From: Hemileia vastatrix
Taxonomy: Eukaryota; Basidiomycota; Pucciniomycetes; Pucciniales; Zaghouaniaceae
DNA length: 64,000 nt
NCBI GenBank assembly: GCA_030280995.1
Contig: JASXTE010000110.1
Coordinates: 56,060 to 120,059 of the forward strand
Direction: 5' to 3'
Shown here: in pieces, positions 12,501 to 21,700 of the stretch
Position numbering within the stretch: position 1 is the stretch's first letter
Layout of the letters: every line of letters starts with the position of its first letter
Position numbers and translations under genes: made by a program
Notes under the pieces: model-generated
The model's input: only the letters and a program-made list of their open reading frames with translations
What the model was told of the DNA's origin: nothing
The model's database searches: none

Positions 12501-13089
12501 GTAACTTTGTAACTCACTTTGTCTAACTCGGCAAAATATTTTTCTCCTTCTCTTGCAGACATTTGTAGGTTGTACGTATGTTGTATGTTGTATGTTGTGT
12601 ATGTTGTACGCTCTTTCACAAATGTTGCAAATGCTGGCCACGGGCTGAGTTGATCAGTAAGGCACTTGCAATTGCAACGGTGACTAGACATAGACAAGGC
12701 AAAAGGTAAGAAAAGCAACAAACACAGCTTCACGATCTAAAAATGACTCAAACTGGATACCTCGAGCAGTTCTCAAGTCACGACTCCCGCAGTCACTCAA
12801 GTGGGAAGAACGAAGAACAACCAAAGAGAGGGCAAAGAGAAGGTAACATTTAAGGCACAAAGTAACAGCCAAATATAATGGTGAAAAACTGCTCTATCTT
12901 TTCTTCTCTGGGCCATGAGCATCGTTAACATCATCAGCCAAATTGGAAAGAAGTGTCGTACTCTTTCATTGACTTTTTCTCTCATTCTCAACCATTCAAC
13001 AATAACAGCAACTCGACAAAGTCGACAAAGAACTTGACGAATTTGAATTGGTACAACTTGCAAATAATTTTACTCACCACAGGTGACAT
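9575..13089 (-). CDS. spz: Spätzle-family cystine-knot cytokine (Toll ligand precursor)
   Basis: Five solid minus-strand exons join in phase: 11795-11961, 11471-11635, 10890-11243, 9867-9912 (only 46 nt) and 9575-9697, ending at TAA 9577-9575. They encode 284 residues. An upstream ATG exon at 13078-13089 (MSPV) can supply the start, directly or through a further exon at 12518-12736. The pro-region has the [12 protein letters not shown] motif seen in Spätzle proteins. A furin-type site RIKRVKR precedes a mature domain with [13 protein letters not shown], the Trp-less variant [17 protein letters not shown], then [15 protein letters not shown] and the hallmark FPSCCVCRC. Family role: secreted, proteolytically processed dimers that bind Toll receptors in immunity, patterning or neurotrophic signalling. 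The paralogue number cannot be assigned. The 5' structure is the uncertain part. Confidence 0.87.
10376..10417. repeat. 9-bp purine minisatellite
   Basis: About four copies of GAAGGAGGA in the large Spätzle intron. Confidence 0.85.
10438..10470. repeat. 9-bp tandem repeat (CAGGTATTC)n
   Basis: Three to four near-perfect copies, the third with a T-to-C change. Confidence 0.8.
10505..10547. repeat. 8-9 bp tandem repeat (ACTACAAA)n
   Basis: Five copies, the first degenerate (ACTAGAAAA). Confidence 0.85.
10761..10808. repeat. 9-bp tandem repeat (AAATACATS)n
   Basis: Five to six copies of AAATACATC / AAATACATG with one A-to-C variant. Confidence 0.8.
12518..12736 (-). CDS. Phase 0-0 exon carrying a second signal-peptide-like segment
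   Basis: A 219-nt open stretch flanked by a TTTTTAG acceptor and an AAA|GTGAGT donor. It can follow the MSPV exon (13078-13089) in frame and lead in frame into the first Spätzle exon at 11961. It encodes [19 protein letters not shown], a classic signal-peptide core, followed by CNCKC and about 45 residues resembling no family I know. With this exon the Spätzle product would carry two hydrophobic segments; without it, MSPV joins [19 protein letters not shown], itself a plausible signal peptide. It may be a cassette exon, or belong to a separate small secreted protein. Confidence 0.5.
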
Positions 13090-14770
13090 TGTTATACGAT
13101 GAAATGGGAGACTTTTTAGTCTCAGATGAAAGTTTTCACAGGATTACTTCTTTTCTTCAAGTTGGACAGTTTGTTTGTTACTGAGTTGTCAGTTGTGTGA
13201 TGAAGTAAGTGACAAATCATCGATTCATCAATTGTTCTGTTCGGCAAAGTCAAAGTGTAAAGCACAAAGCACAAAGCAAGTGGAAAAGTGACGCAGAGGA
13301 TGAAAAAAGTTCAAGTATTCTTTGAGTGACCTGTGTCCAGACTGACCATAAGGCATGGACTGAAGGAGAGAAAGAGAGGAGAGAGAAAAAAAATGTTGGA
13401 GCGAAGAAAACTGGCGGAGTGGGAGGTTTTGACTCCAGCGGAGAAGATGCAAAGAGAAAGAGAAAGAAAGAGAAGACGGCTTGCAACTCGTACCCATCGG
13501 CATTTCTCACGACTCCCTGATCCTTCTCTCATCCTTCTCATCCCTCTCATCCCTCACTGGTTCGATTTTTGGAGGCGGGGGACTTTCAAAGGAACACAGC
13601 CAAGCTCAGCACATAAACCATCAGGCAAATGAGAAACAAACATACAGGTTAACCAAACAACCCTCATCTCAATTTTAAGTATCAAACTAGAGACAAATTT
13701 TTTACTACAAATTAGTTCAGTCAAACCAATGTATTTTACTGAATTAAGAAAACGAGTGTTGACGTCAACTGACAAGTTGTACCAATTAGTCACAAGGGTA
13801 TATTAATAGTTACATCAGTCAGATGAAAAAGAAACTGTCAGTTGCGCAAATCGAAAGCTCCAATGATTCCATTGTGTTACTCAAGCAATGATAGAATGAT
13901 GAATAGATGATATAATTCAACCTTTCCGAATGACATCATCATTGGGCTTTGATACCAAATGAAAAATGTAACTTTTTCGGCAGTAACCAAGATGGCTGTT
14001 TTCAGAATCACAGGTCTGACTTTAGTACAGATTTTCCGAAGTTTCGACTTGGTTTCTTTAAAATAAAATTACAAATATCTAGAGAATAACTTTTGTTGAG
14101 CAGTTTAAGAGAAAATACGATAGAACAAAGTGCTGTCGAATTGTCATAACATGACCAGAGTTTATTCATGTCAATTCGACAACAATTATTATCAACACAC
14201 GAAAAAATGAAGGCAGAGAATAAATGAAATTTGAGCAAAAAAAGTGGAATATGTTTCAAAGTGTTTTAACAAACTTAAATGCAAATGCAAAAGTGCAGAG
14301 ACAGTATTTTTATCCTGAGGAGCTTCAATGCCATTTGCAAAGAGCCAAAACTATTGACTTTATCAAGTTATTCAATTTCTAACAAGTTCAAGGCGAGTTT
14401 AGGTTTTCATTTGACTTTCAATATGTCGAGTAATTGAGTTAAAGATGGAGACTAAGAGAAGAAAAAATCCCAATATGCCCTCGGTGATGTTTGAGGATGT
14501 TTAAGGTGTCGATATCAACTTGAACAAGTTGACATTTGGTCAAATTTGTGTATATATCATCCTCGTTCACATCAAAGTGACATATTGTGTGTTCCAGTGT
14601 TATTAGTAAGTGAGATGATTGTTGAGCACGTATATCGTTATGAGATCCATTCTTATCCAAAGAATAATCTGTAAGTTGATTGGTGTGTTAAGAAAATAAA
14701 TAATCGAAATACTTCGAAGCAACTTTTATCGAATATTTTTCACCTATTCGGCAAAAGGTTAGTTTGATTT
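13090..14770. other. 1.7 kb between Spätzle and the MARCH gene
   Basis: Holds a low-complexity stretch at 13360-13550 and AT-rich DNA beyond. The only protein-like segment is the short minus-strand frame at 14439-14674, listed separately. Confidence 0.5.
14439..14674 (-). other. Unassigned exon-like open frame
   Basis: Minus-strand frame of about 78 codons preceded by an AACTTACAG acceptor at 14675-14677 and ended by a stop at 14439. Its composition is protein-like rather than repetitive (for example SSHLLITLEHTICHFDVNED and CQLVQVDIDTL), but I do not recognise it. It sits about 100 bp past the MARCH stop codon. A GTATGA sequence spanning that stop could act as a donor into it, but the resulting frame would be a different, short one. 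It may be an alternative 3' exon, a gene remnant or chance. Confidence 0.3.
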
Positions 14771-15340
14771 TCATACTGGAACAACAACTGTAATAACTTT
14801 GGATCGTCTTGTCCATCGGTATATGAAAAATTGCATTGTGTAAGCAAATGCTACACAAGTGACCAGGATTATGAATGTAAACAGGGCAAATATCATAAAA
14901 TCCGGACTTGGTTTGAACAATTCTTCCAGAGCATATTTAAGAAATAGTAATACTTGGTATGGGAAGACAATGAAGGATACTATGTATGATGCTAATTCAA
15001 GAAAGGGCAGATCCTTAGCGAATTGCAAAATACTCTGAAATGAGTGGACTGTTGTTTCAATGCCAGAGAATTTTTGTCGACAAACTGTACATTTGTTATT
15101 TTTCATTACGAGGATGGATTCTTTAAGACACTCGAAATGCACATATTCCATTGACCCGCGACAATCACAAGGTGAAATGAGTTGATTAGAGGCAAATTCT
15201 GCTTCTTGACAGATTCTACAAATTCGAGAAGATTCACACGAACTTTTGGGAGTTTCAGGAGGATGATCACCATGAAGAGATGTTAATTGACTAGTCGAGC
15301 CAATGGCTGCTGGTACTTCGGTCATTGAGACAGCATCCAT
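14771..15340 (-). CDS. MARCH-type membrane RING-CH E3 ubiquitin ligase
   Basis: A 189-residue protein from ATG 15340; the frame stays open upstream but without an earlier ATG. The RING-CH (C4HC3) finger is complete: Cys41, Cys44, Cys58, Cys60, His68, Cys71, Cys84 and Cys87, with the family's C-x-C / x7-H spacing. Two hydrophobic segments follow (around LASYIVSFIVFPYQVLLFL and FMIFALFTFIILVTCVAFA), giving the usual two-pass membrane topology with the RING in the cytosol. Family members ubiquitinate membrane proteins in the ER, endosome or mitochondrial membranes. Size and layout resemble small members such as MARCHF2, 3 and 8, but the orthologue is not certain. Single exon. Confidence 0.88.
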   Translation of the reverse strand: MDAVSMTEVPAAIGSTSQLTSLHGDHPPETPKSSCESSRICRICQEAEFASNQLISPCDCRGSMEYVHFECLKESILVMKNNKCTVCRQKFSGIETTVHSFQSILQFAKDLPFLELASYIVSFIVFPYQVLLFLKYALEELFKPSPDFMIFALFTFIILVTCVAFAYTMQFFIYRWTRRSKVITVVVPV

Positions 15341-15726
15341 GGTGTGTATGAGAAATACTGTCGACCGTGCACAAAGAGATGAAGAGACAAGTGAAATTAA
15401 GCTGAATGAACAGCTGGCCAAGTGATACAATGCGCAAGTCACAACAAGGTAACCAAGTCTTGTTTTCCATGTTGTCACTCAAGCATTTTACATTGAGCCA
15501 AGTTGAATCGTCTAAATGACATTGCTTTATTCACTCCTGGTTCAGCAGAAAAGGAAAATTCCCTGATCCCAACGCTTTGTCTTTTGTTGTAGCTCTTACA
15601 ACTCGTTAAGTTGTATTTGTTCAACCTTTCATTTACTTGGATACTTAGGTCAATCACCATGAAACAACAATAACCTTTTTGATGTATCAACAGGAAAGAA
15701 TTTTTATTTTATGACTACTCTTGGGT

Positions 15727-16515
15727 TCATTTGGGATCAATATATTTCTTTAACGCAGCTTCATAGTGTTGTGGCTTATAATCAGTATCAGGTGCTAAAA
15801 CATGAAATATTCCACTTAGAATTGCAAACGCTATCAATATCCTAGAGGATAATCCTATCGATGATTCAGCTGCTTGTTCTTGTTCTGCATCCCTTTGGGG
15901 ATTTTTAACTTGGAATTGTTTAAAATATTGATCAAAATTTTTCTCATCTTCTTCATTAATATTACTTTTTGTTTTGGTCTCTGCCTCCTTTCGAGTATTG
16001 GCGGAGTTTCTTATTTCTCGTTCCATTTGCCACATTTCTGCAGCTGATCTTTTAGGATTGAAAATGTTTGATTTTGCTTCTTTATTCTTCTGTCTTTGAC
16101 GATAGAACTCTATGAATTCTTCAGCTGGTTCAAATGATTCTCTTTTAGGTTGTCTAGCTGCTCTCATCATCGATGCTGTCCTTCTCATTCCACCTCCAGA
16201 TGCAACTTGAGCTGTGGATGTATCTCTGTCATACTTAATTCTTGAATCTTCATTTCCAATTTTTTCATAAGCATTAGTTATATCTTGAAATTTAACAGCC
16301 GCTTCCTTGCTCTGGTTAACATCTGGGTGAAATTGTTTGGACAGTTTGTAGTATGCATCTTTGATTTCCTTTTGATTGGCACTACGACTGATTCCAAGAG
16401 TATCGTAAGGATTCGCAGGTTTTCTTGATGTACTAAAACATCTTCCCACACAGTATATGTGTTGAAGATGACTAGACTTGGATATATTGTAATGAATGAT
16501 TGTAGATGATAACAT
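15727..16515 (-). CDS. DNAJC30-like mitochondrial J-domain protein
   Basis: 262 residues, single exon. The N-terminus is Ser/Arg/His-rich with RCFSTSRKP, a likely mitochondrial presequence. The J domain spans about residues 34-100 (NPYDTLGISRSANQKEIKDA) with an intact HPD motif in KQFHPDVNQ, so it should stimulate Hsp70 ATPase. A charged middle region is followed near the C-terminus by one hydrophobic segment (SSRILIAFAILSGIFHVLA). J domain plus a C-terminal membrane anchor is the architecture of DNAJC30, an inner-membrane protein linked to ATP synthase and complex I turnover. The assignment rests on architecture, so another type-III J protein is possible. The start codon faces a possible small gene only 30 bp away. 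Confidence 0.8.
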   Translation of the reverse strand: MLSSTIIHYNISKSSHLQHIYCVGRCFSTSRKPANPYDTLGISRSANQKEIKDAYYKLSKQFHPDVNQSKEAAVKFQDITNAYEKIGNEDSRIKYDRDTSTAQVASGGGMRRTASMMRAARQPKRESFEPAEEFIEFYRQRQKNKEAKSNIFNPKRSAAEMWQMEREIRNSANTRKEAETKTKSNINEEDEKNFDQYFKQFQVKNPQRDAEQEQAAESSIGLSSRILIAFAILSGIFHVLAPDTDYKPQHYEAALKKYIDPK

Positions 16516-16545
16516 TGAAGTAGAGTAGTTAACAGCTGATTCCCG

Positions 16546-16768
16546 ATGCTGGTGAAAATTTCATCTGTGCGCAAACCAAAACAGTTCACTCAAGTTGCGT
16601 CCTCTGCTGTCGATGATGAACCAGTTCCAGTCAATTCGATTGAAGCACAAGTTGCTCACAGTATATATATTTCTTAATTGGGTATCGCTTGCATTTTATG
16701 GAATATGAAAAATCAAATCACCATTTCCTAGATCTCTCTTTACAGTGAATCAACCTGTTCCAATTTAA
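16546..16768 (+). CDS. Possible 45-residue protein, one intron
   Basis: ATG at 16546 opens 38 codons whose amino-acid mix looks coding (KQFTQVASSAVDDEPVPVNS). A GTATAT donor at 16661 and a CTTTACAG acceptor ending at 16745 would remove 85 nt and continue with seven more codons to TAA 16766-16768. Unspliced, the frame ends after 44 codons. No family recognised. It is head-to-head with the DNAJC30-like gene, only 30 bp between start codons, so its transcript would have to begin inside or very near that gene. Low confidence. Confidence 0.3.
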
Positions 16769-16861
16769 ATATAAATTCTCAGGTCGAAACAAGTTTTGAA
16801 TCTTATCAGAGAAATTTATTAAATAAGTTGTTTGGTTCATTGATTCATTTCAATCAATTGA

Positions 16862-18235
16862 TCAATTTTTATTCATTGAAAATATGGTAACACTTTTCGG
16901 TAGTCTGGTGACCTTCAAATTTTCAAGTTCGTATTGTTCACCATCAATTTCAAGATGTTGGTTTGTTTTGAAGTCAGCAGGTGTCAAAGTCATTTGGACA
17001 TCCTGAACTTCAGTTTTTTCCATATCACTAGTAATATTTATAAAATTTTTCGAATGCAATTTACCATTTCTAAGAGCGACCCCATCTAAAACAAATTGAC
17101 CCTTATTCAATTTTTCAGTTTTTTGGACTATCAAATTGGCCATGCTTGAATTTGGACGATTGAATAGAGATACATTGGCGGCATCATTGTAAGAAATATT
17201 CTGATTAAGCTTTCCACAATTTTCATTGATTATCGATGAATAATCGATGGTTTCAGCCGAGGACTGCGGTTCTAGTGTCTGAACGACTTTCGGCTTTGTT
17301 GTGAAGGATGACCACCATCTTTTTGTGGTTACTTGTGGATTAGCCTGATTTTCGTCGATTTGAGATTTTTTTGGCAATCGTTGCATACAATTGGAACATC
17401 CAGAACAAGGCAGTGAATACTCTAAGTCAATTTGACATTTGACCGTCAAGTCTTGAAGTTTTTTGAACAAAGTGTTTCTAACCATTGCCAGATACGGTTT
17501 TGCTGAGTTACCCAAATACCAATATGATTCACATTTAGCAATAATATCACGTAGAATTCCAAATGAAACACCGCCAATCGAATAAACAACTTTATTTCTG
17601 TCGAGCGATTCGATTTTCAAGACATCAATTTCTTTAGTAAGATTTTTAACCACGGCTAAAGTCGCGTCCGCAATTAATTTGACTTCTCTGTATGACTTAG
17701 AATATTTTGTATCCGAATCATCTACGTTGTGAATTAATCGACAAGAAGTATTGTTAGTTCCAAGCGGTACAGTACCAATAGGATGTCGAATTCCATCAGT
17801 TCTTCGTAACATTCCTGTGATAGCATCATGTAGTGATCCACTTCCACCAGCAATAATAACCGAATCAGTGTTGCTCATGATATTCATTAAATCTCTTTCT
17901 TGCCCTTCAAATTCAGTCTGAACCAAAGAGACTTTAAAACCGGCACAATTCAATATTGGTTCGATGTAATTTTCATATTGTTTTTTACTTTTTCTTTTTT
18001 TAGCTGCAGGATTCAAAATAACAGTTACATGATTAAGTTGAGAGGTTGGTCGTATAAATTCTTGGCCAATTCTTTCAGCTTGTTCACAATAACCTCTCAT
18101 TAAACTATTAATTTGAATTCGTTCAATCCATAAGGAAGACAACCAAATTCCAGCACCAGAAAAGAAAACCGATTTTTTCCAATTATTACGAATAGTCGTG
18201 GCAGTTTTAACCGCTCTATTTACAAGAAATGACAT
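16862..18235 (-). CDS. AGK: Acylglycerol kinase homologue (mitochondrial), altered nucleotide-binding loop
   Basis: 457 residues, single exon. A short hydrophobic N-terminal stretch (residues 22-36) fits inner-membrane targeting. The DAGK catalytic fold starts at VTVILNPAAKK (about residue 70); later AGK signatures are present (RHPIGTVPLGTNNTSC, ADATLAVVKNL, SYWYLGNSAKP, LPCSGCSNC). AGK phosphorylates mono- and diacylglycerol and is also a structural TIM22 import subunit in animals. Oddity: the family loop GGDGT reads GGSGS at residues 130-134, replacing the acidic residue important for nucleotide/Mg binding. Identity as AGK is firm; activity is doubtful. Confidence 0.9.
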   Translation of the reverse strand: MSFLVNRAVKTATTIRNNWKKSVFFSGAGIWLSSLWIERIQINSLMRGYCEQAERIGQEFIRPTSQLNHVTVILNPAAKKRKSKKQYENYIEPILNCAGFKVSLVQTEFEGQERDLMNIMSNTDSVIIAGGSGSLHDAITGMLRRTDGIRHPIGTVPLGTNNTSCRLIHNVDDSDTKYSKSYREVKLIADATLAVVKNLTKEIDVLKIESLDRNKVVYSIGGVSFGILRDIIAKCESYWYLGNSAKPYLAMVRNTLFKKLQDLTVKCQIDLEYSLPCSGCSNCMQRLPKKSQIDENQANPQVTTKRWWSSFTTKPKVVQTLEPQSSAETIDYSSIINENCGKLNQNISYNDAANVSLFNRPNSSMANLIVQKTEKLNKGQFVLDGVALRNGKLHSKNFINITSDMEKTEVQDVQMTLTPADFKTNQHLEIDGEQYELENLKVTRLPKSVTIFSMNKN

Positions 18236-18739
18236 TGTTCAAGAGAATTAAAAAAAACTCAACCAAATTTTATCTGATACAGAGAAGTACATGAAATATT
18301 CGCTCGAACAGTCAAGTCAATGTTGAAAAAATGTTGAAAATTGTCAGCTGGAAGTTGGAAGGAGGAGCTTGAAAAATAGTTACCATCAAGCTCAGTAGGG
18401 GGACCGGTAGTCTATTTTTTTCAGCCCACCACTTTTCAGGTCGTCACTGGTGATCCTCTACTGATTTGGACTGATGAACCAACAGTATGGTGATGATGAA
18501 ATAACATCTGGATGGCTCGTATATTGATGGAAAATTTGTTGAATTGAACAGTGTAGCGTCCTTGTAAATCCTCTCTCGGTGGATTGACTTATCATTCAAT
18601 CTATCAACTGTATTTTTTCCATCACTCCTCAGCCTTCAACTGCCGACCGTCAAAGCTAATGATGGTTATGAGTCAAATTCGATGATGTTTCTGATTTTAC
18701 CTGATAAATACAATTGATAACAGTTGCTTGTGAAACAAC
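18236..18739. promoter_or_regulatory. Bidirectional promoter region, AGK / MED12
   Basis: 504 bp between two divergent start codons. No ORF or repeat is evident. Must contain both 5' UTRs and promoters; no TATA box stands out. Confidence 0.5.
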
Positions 18740-21700
18740 ATGGCCAACAAATCAACAGTCCATCTTAATTTTAAACCGTTGAAATCCCAAAGATTGGGTC
18801 CTCCAGACGTTTATCCTCAAGAAAATCGTCAGCGAGAAGATGAACTAACAGCAATCAATGTAAAACAAGGTTTTATCAATATACCTTCAATTTCTGATGA
18901 ATATGGATCGGCTCGTAATTCCAACATCTCGACTACAAAATTTGGTGCGTTTTTCTCTTCATTATTGTCAAAAAAACAAGAATTATCAACATACCCAGAC
19001 ATACAGAAGAAAAAACCATCTTATTCGAAAGAAAGTCAATTACTTGTCACCCAAAGGACCAAACCGTTGGTTGATGCCTGGTTTAAAGATCTGGCCAATG
19101 GCACGAAAAGCTTGTCTCAACTATCACGTAAAGTACCCATGTTCAACAAGAAAGAGGAAGTACTGTCACAGATGTACGACTTTACGGTCCCAATGTACAA
19201 AGCTGCATTTTATCTCAAGGCACATCACCAAATATCCTTAGCTGTCAGCGAGTCTGGTAACAAGAGTAAGAAACGATTAACACCCGACCCAGGTACAGAA
19301 TGGACATCGGTCATTTGTAGATATTTACGTGAAATCTTCGTCAAGTATTCTGAGAATGCCGGTGGAACAACATCTACAGGTCCTGAACAACAACAACAAC
19401 TTACTTCACTTCAACAACAGTGGTTTTATTTTACGCACTTGGCACGATACTTATTCGAGGAAAATCTGCTGGAAAAGCATGAATTACTCTCTTGGATCGT
19501 CGACTTGTTTGAAAGAATTAAACCTTCTGAAGAACCAGGATTGAAATTATTAGCTCCTCTGTTGTTAAATTATGCTGAAGATTTTACAGACTACGAAGTA
19601 CTATCTCGAAAACTAGCTTTTAATTGTGCCACAAGATTGAATCAACTTTTTTCTGATCCAGCTATCGAACCAAGTGATCCACAGAGAAGTTCACCATCTC
19701 CTGTGCCATTGCCGACAAAGAATGCTGTTCAAGATTTACTTTCATGTCCACAACATCGAAGTATTGCAATTACACTATCAGCTGTTGTGCAAATTATTAC
19801 ATTAAGATGTAGAACTGCACTAGTTTGGCATCCGACATTCGAAGCTCGCACACCTCCGTCACTTGTTGGATCTCCTCTTGATCATATACCTTACCCTCCG
19901 TCTTGTTTACCGATGGCCAAGTGTGTGGCTAATCGAGAACAAATAATTGCCGACCTGCGTGAAGCAGAAGAAGAGATTCGTATCAGATCCATCCAAGTCG
20001 AAAATAAATGGGCGAGTGAAAAGCTACAAACTTCGAATGAATTGCCAACAACTCTTCTATTAGAAATTTTAGATATTCTTGATGGTCATTCGTTTGATCT
20101 TATCAAAGATAATTCTCCTCTCGACAAACTTTATGTCGAAATATTTGGCCCAAGTCAGTTGTCGCCGACAGATGAAATTGATGTCGATCATGTTCATTCA
20201 ATAATTGTTCAAGATGAAGCAATTATCAAAATATTATGCGAATGGGCTGTGACTCCGAAAAGATCTGGCGAATATCGATCTATGGTCGTTGCCAAGTTGT
20301 TGGAAAAAAGGCAAAATGAATTAATTCAAGATAGAGACATGGATGTCGATGAATCATTCGAAAACGGTAAAAATGAACCATCAACCAACTCAGCTGACAA
20401 CAATGGCCAGTCTAATGGTACCAAATCGACTTCACCACTTCCATTTCCTGTCTTTCAAAATGTGATTTTTGATTTTCTGGATACTCAAGCTCCAGTTCTC
20501 GACGAACGAAATCCTCGCAATGAGAACAGAATTGCGTTTTCCAATTTAGTTCTATTATTTTCAGAACTAATTCGATGTGAAGTATTTTCACATGATCAAT
20601 TTATGTGCACACTCATCTCTCGTGGTTATTTCTCTGAAAGTTCATCATCAAAAGCAGCCATGGCCATCGCAGATATCAAGGGTAACTCATCGAATTTCTT
20701 GACCGGCTTTGGTTCAACTGCCGTTCCTTCACCCAGCATTAATCGCCAGAGTTCAATTGATGCCAATAATACAACTGATTCACTACCAATGTTTGCACTT
20801 GGTCCTGCTGGACAAAATCGTGATCAAATGGATTTAGACGACGATCGGATTGATGCTGATATTCAGCACTTGCTACAGAATATCACCGAAGGACAACAGC
20901 AAAACAATATGCATGATCATGATATTTTGCTTCCTGAAGCGAGTACAGACAAAGAAGACGAAAGGGACATCAAACCTGGAATTACCAACAATTTGAATAG
21001 TTCAGGAATCCATCACACCACAGGCATAAGCGCACTGACAAGCGCTCCTTCTTCTGCAACCAATTCTTCCACCACTAACCATTCTCAACAACAACGACAT
21101 TTGATGTATACATTACACTTTCCTTTACCTCAAGATGACTCGATGACTCACGAATGCAATCAACGGCACATTCTCTTGTATGGATTTGGAAAAGCTCGTG
21201 ATGAAGCACGGCACGCAGTCAAAAAAGTGACCAAAGAAATTCTACGTCTATTTTCGAGGAAAACTTCCATGGACATCAGTGAGGGTGGTAAAGTCAAAAA
21301 GTCTTTGCTGAGAGAAGGATTTAATTTTGAAACGACACTTGCTCGATTCCAAGCTTTGCCTTTCTTCGATCAAAATGCAGTCACTGTCATCTGTGCTAAT
21401 ACATGTATAGAAATGTTGAATTCAGTTGGATCTGGATCAGCATATCATTTACCTTTGGTTGAATCGATTGCTTTTCTCTTTGACCTGATGGAGATGGCTC
21501 TTAACGTTCATGGCATGATAGAATTTATCATCAACATGTTGAAAGAACTTGTAGAAGTTGAAAATCAACTAAGAGCAAACTGTCCCATCCTCACTGGAAA
21601 TTACACCTGTTCTATCGGTTTGTACATTGTTGGTGTTTTATTCCGATACCAACCGTGTCTTATGGTTAGTGTCGAAGACACACTTGCCGTATTCAAAGGA

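Noticed and set aside
13228..13632. Several overlapping 80-100-codon frames on both strands
   Set aside because: All derive from a GAGA/TCTC-rich segment; mutually overlapping low-complexity translations.
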